Assembly: GCF_004634195.1 (NCBI RefSeq) | Contig: NZ_SKBP01000012.1 | Coordinates: 1-64,000, forward strand | Direction of reading: 5' to 3' | Origin: Flavobacterium salilacus subsp. salilacus | GTDB lineage: Bacteria > Bacteroidota > Bacteroidia > Flavobacteriales > Flavobacteriaceae | DNA length: 64,000 bases | Part shown: piece after piece, positions 42,401-51,202 of the stretch | Position numbering within the stretch: position 1 is the first letter of the stretch | Layout: every line of letters begins with the position of its first letter | Made by a program: the position numbers and the translations under genes | The notes under the pieces: generated by a model | The model's input: only the letters and a program-made list of their open reading frames with translations | Told to the model about the DNA's origin: nothing | The model's database searches: none

Positions 42401-44975
42401 TGTTTTTTCCTGTTTCAATTATACCATATTTGTTCGGTTCAGGCATTTTTACGCCCACATAGCTTTTATAGGGCGAGTAGGATGCCGTAATAACATCGGT
42501 ACTAAAGTCGCCTCCTTTTTCGTAGGCTTTGGTAATAATAGCTGCCTTTAGCATACCGGGTGCGCTGGATTGTAACGATGGTTTCAGCGTTACGGTTGCT
42601 TTACCGTTGGCATCTACTTTACCGGAATAGATGTTTACTTCTTCGGTGCTGAATGTTTGTGCAGGGTCGTCAAAAACATAGTTAGAGTAGCCTTTAAAAG
42701 AGGTTGCATCTTTCATGAACTTTGCCTGCATTTCTACTTTCAGGTCTTTTGCCACTGCGCCGTGCAGCCAATTTACCCGAAGAGTTGCGGTGTTGGATTC
42801 GTGAGCCGAAAGCACTTTACCGTCAAAGCCGTTTTTTATTTTTAGCCTGTTGGGCTTTATGGTTTCTATCTTTATACGCTTATAGAACTTCGCTCCTCCT
42901 ACCGATACTACGGCTTCCCAGTTACCCGTTGGGGCATTGGCTTCGGTGGGGACTATAAATTTATAGTGATTGTTTTCATCATAGGTTTGTACTGCCTGAT
43001 GTACCAGCTTACCGTTAGGATCGCTTAGTTTTAATTTTATAGGATGCGAAGGCGGTAGCTTGGCTGCTTTGTCATTCAGTATAAAACCGATAAAAAGCGT
43101 ATCGCCCGGACGCCATACACCCCGCTCGCCATATACATAGCCTTTGAGCCCTTTTTGCAGGCGTGTACCATCTACATCATAATTACTTACCGAGAGCGAG
43201 TTACCGTCTGCCATTTTCACGTAAGTGGTATTATTATCTTTTTTAACAATGGCAAAAAAGGCTCTTTTGTCTAAAGACAGGGTCGCCGTACCCTCGCTAT
43301 CGGTATCTGCCGAAGCTATTTTTTGTTGCTGAAAGTTATAGACTTCTATTTTTGCTCCACTCACAGGCTGCGCGGTGGTAATGCTGCTTACCGCAAAGAA
43401 GTAATTGTTGTTTTCTCCTCCTTTGGCAATAACGCCTAAGTCGCTCGCCAGTACATTGGTGGCTATTTTTTTATTATAAAAATAGGACTTGCTACAAGGG
43501 TCTTCACGTTCGCTCCAGTTGTAATTGTAGTCATAGTCGTAATAATCATAGTATTCGTTATCAAAGTTTGAATAAAACTCGGAGTCTTCATTCTCATCTT
43601 CTTCCTCTTCGGTTTCATCTTCATCGCTTCCTGACCCGCAACGGTATAACGAGTACGATTTCCTTATGGATAGTTCTACCCGGTATATGGCTCCCGGTTC
43701 GGGGGTTATTAGTGAGGACAGATCGAGCGCATACGGATTCCAACGGCTGTAATTGGCCATTTTATCATTGTTCAGTATAATTTTCTTTTTGGCTATGGGC
43801 AGGGCTACTTTTCGCAGGTTGTATGCTCCGTTTATGTCATTATCCTGTAAAAATTGTAATACGTTATTTTGATAGATGCGATATACTTTTACATCGACTG
43901 CTTTTAGGTTAACTGCCTGAAAATTGATTTTCAGGTTGCTGGATGTTGGTAATATTGTTCCGCTTTTCAGGAACTGCACTTCGGGCTTCATTTGCTCAAA
44001 AAGTATCTTGGCAGAGTGTGTCGCCTTTGTTTTAAAACCGTCAATGCCTTCTATTCCCTGAAATACTTCAACCAAACGTGTTCCTGTAAGCGGTTCTTCA
44101 AAAAACACTTTCAGCAGGTTACCATCTACGGCATACTTGAGGTTATTGGCTCCCTCGACCGCTACAAGTCCGTCAAAATTTTGCTCTTTGCGTAAAGGAT
44201 CGGAAAAATTAATGAATAACGACTGGTTATCATCGGGACCGATATCCATACTGATTACCTTAAAGTTGTTTTTACCGGGAATTTCAAACTCTTCTACGCC
44301 TGCTTTTTCTATGCCAATGGCTTCGCCGTTCCAGTGTATTTTTATTTTGCTGTCGTCTATTTTGCGTTCTATACTGTCTATTACAAAAAAGAACTCTGTT
44401 GCCTCGCCCTTTTTCATATCAAACCTAATGGGTAGCTGCCTGCCTTCCTGCTCTGCCCTTACCAGTTTTTTTGCCGTTAGGGCATCCATAAAATCACTGG
44501 TTTTCAGCACACCGTTCAGGTACTGGAAGTCTTTACTGTACGATTGCAGGTCGAGCGTAGTAACCATAAAATCCTGCTCCAGTGTTTTTACCCTAAAGTT
44601 AAAGTCTTTCAGTTCTTTAGGCACATCGGTTATTTTAGAGAGGTGCAGTGTTATGCGATATTCTGTGTTCTCTTCCAGCCTTTCGTCAGGGCGAAAAGCT
44701 ATGGTGTTACTCCCCACCAAAAGTACTTTACCGTCAACACTTGGGGAAATGCTGAAATAGTCGTCATCCAACTCTTTATCTGCGTGCCAATCGTCGTTAG
44801 CAAAAGTAAGCCCTACCTGAATATCTGCTTTTGTAGAAATTAACCCCGAAGTATAGCTGGTAATATATTCAGTATATAATGACGGGTCGGAGTCAAAGTC
44901 TTCTCCTGATTTATCAGAACAGGATATAACGAGCAGTGATACTGCAAAGCACAGCAGCAGTTTAAGGCTTTTCAT
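39462..44975 (-). CDS. Alpha-2-macroglobulin family lipoprotein
   Basis: A giant exported protein of 1837 residues that traps proteases in the periplasm. The lipobox VISC lies near residue 19. Macroglobulin-like domains fill the N-terminal half, with MG2 and bait-type regions; residues about 446-495 form an acidic and Tyr-rich segment (EDETEEEEDENEDSE, then EYYDYYDYDYNYN). The thioester motif GCLEQ occurs near residue 1392 in YPHGCLEQTTSSAF, followed by the alpha-alpha barrel and the C-terminal receptor-like domain. It lies upstream of pbpC, so the two probably protect the envelope together. Confidence 0.96.
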   Translation of the reverse strand: MKSLKLLLCFAVSLLVISCSDKSGEDFDSDPSLYTEYITSYTSGLISTKADIQVGLTFANDDWHADKELDDDYFSISPSVDGKVLLVGSNTIAFRPDERLEENTEYRITLHLSKITDVPKELKDFNFRVKTLEQDFMVTTLDLQSYSKDFQYLNGVLKTSDFMDALTAKKLVRAEQEGRQLPIRFDMKKGEATEFFFVIDSIERKIDDSKIKIHWNGEAIGIEKAGVEEFEIPGKNNFKVISMDIGPDDNQSLFINFSDPLRKEQNFDGLVAVEGANNLKYAVDGNLLKVFFEEPLTGTRLVEVFQGIEGIDGFKTKATHSAKILFEQMKPEVQFLKSGTILPTSSNLKINFQAVNLKAVDVKVYRIYQNNVLQFLQDNDINGAYNLRKVALPIAKKKIILNNDKMANYSRWNPYALDLSSLITPEPGAIYRVELSIRKSYSLYRCGSGSDEDETEEEEDENEDSEFYSNFDNEYYDYYDYDYNYNWSEREDPCSKSYFYNKKIATNVLASDLGVIAKGGENNNYFFAVSSITTAQPVSGAKIEVYNFQQQKIASADTDSEGTATLSLDKRAFFAIVKKDNNTTYVKMADGNSLSVSNYDVDGTRLQKGLKGYVYGERGVWRPGDTLFIGFILNDKAAKLPPSHPIKLKLSDPNGKLVHQAVQTYDENNHYKFIVPTEANAPTGNWEAVVSVGGAKFYKRIKIETIKPNRLKIKNGFDGKVLSAHESNTATLRVNWLHGAVAKDLKVEMQAKFMKDATSFKGYSNYVFDDPAQTFSTEEVNIYSGKVDANGKATVTLKPSLQSSAPGMLKAAIITKAYEKGGDFSTDVITASYSPYKSYVGVKMPEPNKYGIIETGKNNRFDIVALTENGKSKPYRKVDVRVYKVTWRWWWDATHNDVSSYNSALSNTPYYSKTVTTDAKGKASFTLNVPENDWGRYLVRVTDVESGHSAGETIYMDWSYWSGRTKSGGGEEAAMLVFATDKEKYSVGEKAVVSFPSGEGGRALVSVENGSEVVATYWANTAKGETKVEVPITAKMAPNVYVNVTLLQPHATTKNDAPIRMYGIVPIEVVDKNTILEPQINMPSVLKPEQKATIKVSEKSGKAMTYTVAIVDDGLLDLTRYKTPNAWDAFYAKEALGIKTWDIYDDVIGAYGGKVNQVFSIGGDEDLGGGKAKKANRFKPVVIYLGPYTLKKGETRSHSITLPKYIGSVRTMVVAANEDNSAYGSAEKTTPVRSPLMLLASLPRKITPGEKVTLPVTLFAMEDKIKNVTLQVKTNNGLKVVGSALQTISFDRPDEKIAYFDLEVGNVTGIGKVTVTTQSGSEKASYEVELDITNPNPVTQNFKEMVLEPGASGTISWEAFGVPGSNKARLEVSSFPSIDFNRRLDYLIQYPHGCLEQTTSSAFPQLYLNDIADIDDKRKKDIQRNVSAAIQKLASYQIGNGGFAYWSGNTHPDDWGSSYVGHFFIEAEKKGYKLPLNAKKQWLDYQKKAARHWRYDSYYHNDFAQAYRLYTLALAGSPDLSSMNRLRETQGISNDSKLRLAAAYALAGQKSAGLALLNQSSLDINTQGHRYYYYGSPERNRAMALETLILLGQKERAFRIANQLAEKMSSREWMSTQTTAYCLYSMSKFAKSNGSKGLDVAYTAKGKTQVIKTDKTFADRVLQVSNDNTVAIRNNKQGTLYIKVVYSGILPVGQEQEENRGLSTAIVFKDRGGSVINPSQLAQGTEFVAEVTVLNQKGEYVENIALTQIIPSGWEIVNTRFTDFGAFAENNADYIDIRDDRANFYFPLKANESKKFRILLNASYMGSYYLPGVQCEAMYDNDFLSRTKGQWVKVVKE

Positions 44976-45101
44976 AATCGGAAGGTTTAATAAGTTGGCA
45001 ACTATTGTTTTACGCTTAACAAGATAACAAAAGCAGCATGAAAATATTGTACTAAATTTATGATTAATTTTTTAATGCAGATAATCAGCATACATTTTTA
45101 A

Positions 45102-45545
45102 TTACCCCCTCTTTTTGCTGAAAAACTCTTTTACCAGCATACCGCATTCTTCTGCCAGTATGCCGTGTACTACTTGGGTTTTTGGGTGCAGTTTTGTGCC
45201 CATAGCCCTGTACCCGCGATGTTCGTCCGAAGCGCCAAAAACAATTTTAGAAATCTGACTCCAGTATAACGCCCCTGCGCACATCTGGCAAGGCTCGAGG
45301 GTTACATACAGCGTACAGCCCATGAGGTATTTACCGCCCAAAAAGTTTGCTGCCGAAGTGATTGCCTGCATTTCGGCATGGGCGGTCACGTCATGTAAAA
45401 GTTCTGTAAGGTTGTGCGTGCGGGCTATAACCTTATCATTGATTACTATAACAGCGCCTACAGGAATTTCATCTTTTTCAAAAGCGGTTTGTGCCTCCTG
45501 TAAGGCTTTCTTCATAAAATATTCGTCGGTAAAAATGTTTTCCAT
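45102..45545 (-). CDS. tadA: tRNA adenosine(34) deaminase TadA
   Basis: Zinc deaminase converting A34 to inosine in the tRNA-Arg anticodon. The 147 residues have the zinc site HAEMQAI (with catalytic Glu) and the paired Cys in LEPCQMCAGAL, along with the family start YFMKKALQEAQTAFEKDEIPVGAVIV. A TATTTTTG box (45558-45551 on the minus strand) lies only a few bases before the start codon, so the transcript may have almost no leader. It is divergent from the Cys-domain gene at 45610. Confidence 0.94.
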   Translation of the reverse strand: MENIFTDEYFMKKALQEAQTAFEKDEIPVGAVIVINDKVIARTHNLTELLHDVTAHAEMQAITSAANFLGGKYLMGCTLYVTLEPCQMCAGALYWSQISKIVFGASDEHRGYRAMGTKLHPKTQVVHGILAEECGMLVKEFFSKKRG

Positions 45546-45609
45546 CGAGACAAAAATACGAATATCAATAAATTAAACGTTATACTAATGTAACCCAATC
45601 CGCTACATT

Positions 45610-46263
45610 ATGAATACTTATAAAATTTCGGTTCCCAAGCCTTGCCATGAGGATTGGAACACCATGACGCCTGACGATAAAGGCAGGTTTTGTGCTAATT
45701 GCAGTAAAACTGTGATTGATTTTTCTGAAATGACGGATGTTGAAATAAAAAGTTACCTCATTGTCCAAAAAGGGAAAAGTGTTTGCGGGCACTTCCGCAC
45801 CTCGCAGTTACAGCGCATTACCATAACTATTCCGGCACAGGTTTTATATTCGCAAACACAGTTCCATAAAATATTCCTGCTGGCATTACTTTTCACTATG
45901 GGTACTACCTTGTTGAGTTGTGCTGATGAAGCTGGAAACAAACAAAAAATTGAAAATGTGGTTATTGAGGAAGAAGAAACGACATCAACTGTTGAGGATA
46001 TTGATAGCGTATCTGACGTCGGAGTTGAGGGAAAAGTTGTTTTAACTCCACGCCCACAAATACACCTTACAGGAGCAGTAGCTGTAGAACCCTGCACTCC
46101 TGCTCCCTTAACAGGTGAAGTAGTTTTTGAACCTGATAGTATTAAAACTCAAAAAATAAAACAGTTACCTCAAAATACAATGGGTAAAGTTGCCCTTGAC
46201 TTTTCACCTAAAAAAGAAGACAGCCACATTCAGGGTGATACTATTATAACACCTCTGCAATAA
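45610..46263 (+). CDS. Membrane-anchored protein with N-terminal Cys domain
   Basis: A 217-residue protein. The N-terminal 75 residues match a recurrent Bacteroidota domain whose function is unknown: ISVPKPCHEDWNTMTPDDKG, RFCANCSKTVIDFSEMTDVEI, and SVCGHFRTSQL. The four Cys could bind zinc or iron-sulfur. A single membrane segment (about 86-104, ending in LLSCA) follows, so the N-terminal domain is cytoplasmic and the acidic, Pro-rich C-terminal part lies outside. The exported part has repeated phrases (GVEGKVVLTP, LTGAVAVEP, LTGEVVFEP, MGKVALDFSP). I cannot name its role. It is monocistronic and divergent from tadA. Confidence 0.75.
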   Translation: MNTYKISVPKPCHEDWNTMTPDDKGRFCANCSKTVIDFSEMTDVEIKSYLIVQKGKSVCGHFRTSQLQRITITIPAQVLYSQTQFHKIFLLALLFTMGTTLLSCADEAGNKQKIENVVIEEEETTSTVEDIDSVSDVGVEGKVVLTPRPQIHLTGAVAVEPCTPAPLTGEVVFEPDSIKTQKIKQLPQNTMGKVALDFSPKKEDSHIQGDTIITPLQ

Positions 46264-46288
46264 ATAACTCAAATGTAAATATTGTATT

Positions 46289-46897
46289 TTACAGCCCGCC
46301 TACACTAATGCTCCAATTATCCTCTTTATATGAAATATAAAACTGTAAGTTATGGTCATTAGGGCAGTTAACTTTTATATCATATTCTTTTGGGAAGAAT
46401 GTATAACTTACACTCGGAGCTACTGTATTGCCATATCCCTTAGTAAGCAAATCATCTAAAGAGGTTTGAGCTACAACCTGTTTCAGCTCTTTGGTAAATA
46501 CAAAATCATAATATTGCAAGATATTATCCTGAGTTATATCAAAGTCTATGTATTTTTCTTCATTTTGAATGTAGGCAAGGGTATCGCAATCATGAGCATA
46601 CTTAAATATAACCGGGTGTATCGCTCTTATAGGAAAATTGAAAACTTCAATCACCTCATTTTTATTATTATCTTTCAGGTTTTTCTTAAAATTGCTCCAA
46701 AAATTTCCTAAAGAAGCTGTATCAATCGGCAGAGGCAATTTTTCTTCTCTAACTTTTAATGTATCTGAAATTAAAGGCATATATTCATTACCCTCTTGCG
46801 ATATGATATTTTGTTGATGCTTTTCTTTTTTCTCTTCGGAAAAACCACAGGAAAAAACTACAAAAAGAAGGAGTAGTAATACTATTATTTTTTTCAT
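46289..46897 (-). CDS. Hypothetical lipoprotein
   Basis: A 202-residue lipoprotein of unknown family. The signal peptide is strongly hydrophobic and ends in VFSCG (Cys17). The mature region begins with a charged linker (EEKKEKHQQN), then GNFWSNFKKNLKDNNKNEVIEVFNFPIRAI, the style of small DUF-type flavobacterial lipoproteins that fold as alpha plus beta with a helix preceding a beta sheet. Two Cys remain in the mature part (HDCDT and VNCPND). It converges with the gene at 45610 and diverges from dxs. Confidence 0.65.
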   Translation of the reverse strand: MKKIIVLLLLLFVVFSCGFSEEKKEKHQQNIISQEGNEYMPLISDTLKVREEKLPLPIDTASLGNFWSNFKKNLKDNNKNEVIEVFNFPIRAIHPVIFKYAHDCDTLAYIQNEEKYIDFDITQDNILQYYDFVFTKELKQVVAQTSLDDLLTKGYGNTVAPSVSYTFFPKEYDIKVNCPNDHNLQFYISYKEDNWSISVGGL

Positions 46898-46968
46898 ATC
46901 AACTTAAAGTAAGTATGAATACATTTTAGACCATCGGAATATACAACAATAATCCTTAATTAATATTG

Positions 46969-46976
46969 TAAATTTG
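46969..46976 (+). promoter_or_regulatory. Putative dxs promoter, -7 element
   Basis: TAAATTTG, exact TAnnTTTG match, 19 bases before the chosen dxs ATG. It contains the TTG that a longer dxs reading frame would use as a start. Confidence 0.5.
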
Positions 46977-46994
46977 TTTTTTGAAAACAACCCA

Positions 46995-48764
46995 ATGACA
47001 AGTACACTTTTAGCACAGATAAACTCCCCCGAAGACTTACGCAAACTAAGCCCCGAACAGTTACCGCAACTGGCTGTTGAACTGCGCGATTTTATTATTG
47101 ATATTGTTTCGGTTAAAGAAGGGCATTTGGGTGCGAGCCTGGGCGTAGTAGAACTTACCATTGCCTTACACTATATTTTTAACACTCCAAGTGATTTACT
47201 GGTTTGGGATGTGGGACATCAGGCATACGGGCACAAGATACTTACAGGTCGTAAAGATAAATTTGATACCAATCGGCAATGGGGCGGTATAAGCGGTTTC
47301 CCGAAGCGCAGCGAAAGTGTGTTTGACACTTTTGGCACAGGGCATTCTTCCACCTCAATTTCGGCAGCTTTGGGCATGGCAATAGCCTCTAAGTTGCAAG
47401 GTGATACCGAAAGAAACCACATTGCGGTGATTGGCGATGCCAGTATTGCATCGGGTATGGCATTTGAAGGATTGAACCATGCCGGCGTTACGGATGCAAA
47501 TTTATTGGTTATACTCAATGACAATGCCATAGGTATAGACCCGAGTGTGGGTGCGCTTAAGAACTATCTTACCGAAGTGAAAGAAGGGCGCAACCCAAGA
47601 CAAAACAACATGATTAAGTCGCTTAATTTTGACTATACCGGTCCTGTTGACGGGCATGACATTAATGCACTTATAAAAGAACTGGAACGACTTAAAGCCA
47701 TAAAAGGCCCTAAATTCCTGCATATTATTACCACAAAGGGCAAAGGACTGAAACAGGCGGAAGAAGACCAGGTAAAATACCATGCACCGGGTAAATTTGA
47801 CAAAGCAACGGGCGAGATATTACCGAAATCGGACGAAAACCTGCCTCCTAAATATCAGGATGTTTTCGGGCTTACTTTGGTTGAGTTGGCACAGCAAAAC
47901 GAGAAAATCATAGGCATAACCCCCGCCATGCCATCTGGCAGCTCGATGAAGTTTATGATGGAGGCTTTCCCCGAAAGGGCTTTTGATGTAGGCATTGCCG
48001 AACAACACGCCGTTACCCTTGCTGCGGGTATGGCTACACAGGGCATGACGGTATTTTGTAATATCTATTCTACGTTTTTGCAACGCGCTTATGACCAGGT
48101 TATACATGATGTAGCTTTGCAAAACCTGCCTGTTATTTTTTGCCTTGACCGTGCCGGACTGGTAGGCGAAGACGGCGCAACACACCACGGGGTTTTTGAT
48201 ATTGCCTACCTGAACTGCATTCCTAATATGATTGTTTTTGCTCCGCTAAACGAGCGGGAACTACGCAATATACTCTATACCGCACAACTGGGGCTACCCC
48301 ACCCGATAGCCATTCGTTACCCGCGTGGCAGGAGCGAGAGTACTAACTGGCAACTGCCTTTTGAAAAAATTGAAACAGGTAAAGCTGTTCAACTGAAAAA
48401 AGGTTCACGGGCGGCAGTACTTACTACCGGAACGATAGGCAATAATGTGAGCAAAGCACTTGCCGAAACAGATGATTCAGGACAATTTTCGCACTATCAT
48501 TTTGGGTTTATAAAACCTTTGGATGAAAAAGCGTTGCAAGATATATTCAATACCCACGAAACTGTTATTACTGTTGAGAACGGTTGTATTACCGGAGGAT
48601 TCGGGAGTGCTGTTGCAGCCTTTGCATTAAGTACTGAATATAAAGGAAGTGTGAGGATTTTGGGGATTCCTGATGTTTTTATACAGCACGGCACTACATC
48701 GCAACTACAACAATACTGTGGCATTGACGTTAAAAGCTTAAAAGAAATTTTTTCAACTTACTGA
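46995..48764 (+). CDS. dxs: 1-deoxy-D-xylulose-5-phosphate synthase
   Basis: Thiamine-diphosphate enzyme that condenses pyruvate and glyceraldehyde 3-phosphate in the first step of the MEP isoprenoid pathway. The 589 residues include the TPP-binding GDASIASGMAFEGLNHAG and NDNAIGIDPSVG, the pyrimidine-domain Glu in DVGIAEQHAVTLAAGMA, and HHGVFDIAYL. It is shorter than the usual 620-640 residues. The ATG at 46995 is preferred over a TTG at 46974 that lies in a promoter box. A short intergenic gap leads to the DUF3078 gene. Confidence 0.96.
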   Translation: MTSTLLAQINSPEDLRKLSPEQLPQLAVELRDFIIDIVSVKEGHLGASLGVVELTIALHYIFNTPSDLLVWDVGHQAYGHKILTGRKDKFDTNRQWGGISGFPKRSESVFDTFGTGHSSTSISAALGMAIASKLQGDTERNHIAVIGDASIASGMAFEGLNHAGVTDANLLVILNDNAIGIDPSVGALKNYLTEVKEGRNPRQNNMIKSLNFDYTGPVDGHDINALIKELERLKAIKGPKFLHIITTKGKGLKQAEEDQVKYHAPGKFDKATGEILPKSDENLPPKYQDVFGLTLVELAQQNEKIIGITPAMPSGSSMKFMMEAFPERAFDVGIAEQHAVTLAAGMATQGMTVFCNIYSTFLQRAYDQVIHDVALQNLPVIFCLDRAGLVGEDGATHHGVFDIAYLNCIPNMIVFAPLNERELRNILYTAQLGLPHPIAIRYPRGRSESTNWQLPFEKIETGKAVQLKKGSRAAVLTTGTIGNNVSKALAETDDSGQFSHYHFGFIKPLDEKALQDIFNTHETVITVENGCITGGFGSAVAAFALSTEYKGSVRILGIPDVFIQHGTTSQLQQYCGIDVKSLKEIFSTY

Positions 48765-48808
48765 AATTAACGATTTTTGCACCGCATCTATTACAAATCA
48801 CACATTGA

Positions 48809-49756
48809 ATGAAATTTAAAGCCTGCTTTGCAGTGTTACTGCTATTTGCATTTATACAAAATATACAGTCGCAAGTTATTGTTACTACCCTGCCCGACTC
48901 TATTACGTATTGGGAAAGGAAGAACGTAGTAGGGCTTGATATATCGGAAATTGCATTTGTAAACTGGAGTGTGGGGGGTAATAATTCGGTTACTATATTA
49001 AGTAAGGCTGAATTTGCCCGTAATTATCACAAAGGTAATCTTAACTGGGATAACGAATTGCTGTTGCGATACGGGTTTAACAGCCAGGAAGGACAGGAGG
49101 TAAGAAAAACGGACGACCAAGTACAGTTTACTTCTACTTTCGGTTATCGAAAAGATACTATATCGAATTGGTATTATAGTGCCAAGTTTAACTTTAACAC
49201 GCAGTTTGCCAACGGTTATGCCTACCCTAACACCACCGATGAAATTTCAGCGCCTTTTGCTCCTGCTTATATTTTTCTTGGGGTGGGTAGCGAGTACATC
49301 CGTAAAGACATAGGGCTAAATGCTTATTTTTCGCCCCTTACCAATAAAACAACACTGGTATTAAACCAAACACTTGCCAACCAAGGTGCTTTTGGGGTAG
49401 ATCCTGCTGTATATGATGAGGAAGGGAACCTGATTACAGAGGGTAAAAAATCGCGTACTGAGCTGGGTATATTGGTAACTAACAGTATAAAGCGTAAAGT
49501 ATTTAAAAACATCAACTTAGACCATCGTATTAGTTTTTATACTGACTACATTAATAACTTTGGCAATATTGATATTGACTGGCAGTGGTCGTTGGATATG
49601 ACGGTAAACGAATATGTAAAAGCCAATATTGGCGCACATATTATTTATGACGATGATATAAAAGCCACCGAAGAAGTAAATGGCGAGCCTGTAAAAGTAG
49701 GACCTAAACTACAGCTAAAGCAAATGCTGGGTGTGGGAGTAACCTATAGTTTTTAG
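48809..49756 (+). CDS. DUF3078 domain outer-membrane protein
   Basis: A 315-residue exported protein (signal peptide to about residue 21, NIQSQV). The DUF3078 signature is ERKNVVGLDISEIAFVNWSVGGNN near residue 32-55, with the Asn/Trp/Gly block typical of the family. The rest alternates short strands (NWDNELLLRYGFNSQ, WYYSAKFNFNTQFANGY) and ends in the aromatic YSF, so it is probably an outer-membrane barrel. Function is unknown. It follows dxs by 44 bases and ends near a long hairpin. Confidence 0.88.
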   Translation: MKFKACFAVLLLFAFIQNIQSQVIVTTLPDSITYWERKNVVGLDISEIAFVNWSVGGNNSVTILSKAEFARNYHKGNLNWDNELLLRYGFNSQEGQEVRKTDDQVQFTSTFGYRKDTISNWYYSAKFNFNTQFANGYAYPNTTDEISAPFAPAYIFLGVGSEYIRKDIGLNAYFSPLTNKTTLVLNQTLANQGAFGVDPAVYDEEGNLITEGKKSRTELGILVTNSIKRKVFKNINLDHRISFYTDYINNFGNIDIDWQWSLDMTVNEYVKANIGAHIIYDDDIKATEEVNGEPVKVGPKLQLKQMLGVGVTYSF

Positions 49757-49787
49757 ATTATTGGAAATTTGGAAGATTCGATTACTT

Positions 49788-49838
49788 AGATAGTTGGATT
49801 AGTTAGATAGTTTGAATATCTAACTAATCCAACTATCT
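49788..49838. terminator. 21-bp perfect hairpin between convergent genes
   Basis: AGATAGTTGGATTAGTTAGAT (49788-49808; stem length 21 and no mismatch) pairs with its exact reverse complement at 49818-49838 around a nine-base loop. It overlaps the dgt stop codon and serves both the DUF3078 gene and dgt. Unlike the other terminators it is AT-rich with no G/C clamp or clean T-run. Confidence 0.7.
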
Positions 49839-51180
49839 ATTTTACTCCTGTTATGGTATTGTAGAGCAGTAGTGCCTTACCGTCGGTTAGTGTCGATACA
49901 AAATGGCTTATGTGCAGCAGCCTGCCATACAAGTTCATTTTATCAGCAACAAATTTTTCGGGCAACATTTTCAGTATCAGCTTGTCGTAGTTACTTTCCT
50001 TACCCTCAAACTTATTGTTATAGGCGTTACAAAACGTATCGAGCAACGTGTTGATAATACGGTAGCCTATTACTTCTTTCTCCACCACCTCACGGCTTTG
50101 GTAGATGTTTTTTATACTGATATTAATAATATCGCGCATTTGGGCGGTATATTTACCTTGATCGGTTAACGCATGCGGGTATTTGCCCGCAAGTATTTTC
50201 TCCTCGTTATCAAGAAATACTTTTACAGCATCGTTTATCAGGCTGCTGATAGCCAACGCGCGCAGGTAGCTCACCCTGTCCTCCTTAGTAGTAAGGCTTT
50301 TATATTTTTCTACCAATACATTATCTTTAACCAGCTTTATAAGATATTCCAGAGCAAAATCTTCGGATATAACGCCAAGGTTAATACCATCTTCAAAATC
50401 GATAATGGTATAGCAAATATCATCGGCAGCCTCTACCAAGTAAGCCAGCGGATGGCGTTCAAAACCTATAGCATCACCTGTTTTATTGGGAATAAGCCCC
50501 AGCTCTTTTGCCACATCCGTAAAGGCTTCTTTATCACTCTGAAAAAAACCATATTTTTTATCGGCAATATTAGCCGTTGGCTTTTTAGGCAACGATTCTT
50601 TAGGATATTTCATAAAAGCCCCCAAAGTAGCATACGATAATCGCAAACCGCCTTCTATACCGGGGCGCGATGCCGTGAGCAGGTTAAAGCCGTTGGCATT
50701 ACCTTCAAAATCTACCAAATCCTGCCATTCCTTATCGGTAAGCAATTCTTTGTATTGCTGTCCTTTACCTATTTTAAAATATTCTCCTATGGCTTTCTCT
50801 CCCGAATGCCCGAAGGGTGGGTTGCCAATATCGTGTGCCAAAGCAGCAGCAGCCACTATAGCTCCAAAATCGTTCATATGGAAACCATGTATATCCTGAA
50901 GGTAAGGATGCTTTTCGATAATTTTTTTGCCTACCAGCCTTCCCAGCGAACGCCCCACTACCGAAACTTCAAGGCTGTGGGTAAGGCGCGTATGCACAAA
51001 ATCGGTTTTAGAGAGGGGTATTACCTGTGTTTTATCTTGCAGGCTGCGAAATGCCGACGAGAATATAATACGGTCATAATCTACCTCAAAACCCAAACGG
51101 GTATCGTCCTGCTCTTTTCGTAAACGTTTGCTTGTATCGCCCTGCCTTTTTAACGACAGTAACTGTTCCCATTGCATCAT
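49837..51180 (-). CDS. dgt: dGTP triphosphohydrolase
   Basis: HD-domain hydrolase that removes triphosphate from dGTP and related dNTPs, lowering the dNTP pool. The 447 residues carry THSLEVSVVGRSLG, the metal-binding HDIGNPPFGHSGEKA and the downstream ADDICYTIIDFEDG, with a 3' region rich in helices. Length and motifs match the bacterial Dgt family rather than SAMHD1-type proteins. It lies 3' to the nrdA-nrdB genes on the same strand, placing dNTP production and destruction side by side. A short gap separates it from the 88-residue gene. Confidence 0.94.
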   Translation of the reverse strand: MMQWEQLLSLKRQGDTSKRLRKEQDDTRLGFEVDYDRIIFSSAFRSLQDKTQVIPLSKTDFVHTRLTHSLEVSVVGRSLGRLVGKKIIEKHPYLQDIHGFHMNDFGAIVAAAALAHDIGNPPFGHSGEKAIGEYFKIGKGQQYKELLTDKEWQDLVDFEGNANGFNLLTASRPGIEGGLRLSYATLGAFMKYPKESLPKKPTANIADKKYGFFQSDKEAFTDVAKELGLIPNKTGDAIGFERHPLAYLVEAADDICYTIIDFEDGINLGVISEDFALEYLIKLVKDNVLVEKYKSLTTKEDRVSYLRALAISSLINDAVKVFLDNEEKILAGKYPHALTDQGKYTAQMRDIINISIKNIYQSREVVEKEVIGYRIINTLLDTFCNAYNNKFEGKESNYDKLILKMLPEKFVADKMNLYGRLLHISHFVSTLTDGKALLLYNTITGVK

Positions 51181-51202
51181 TTTTGGTAGATGGTTTTATA
51201 TT

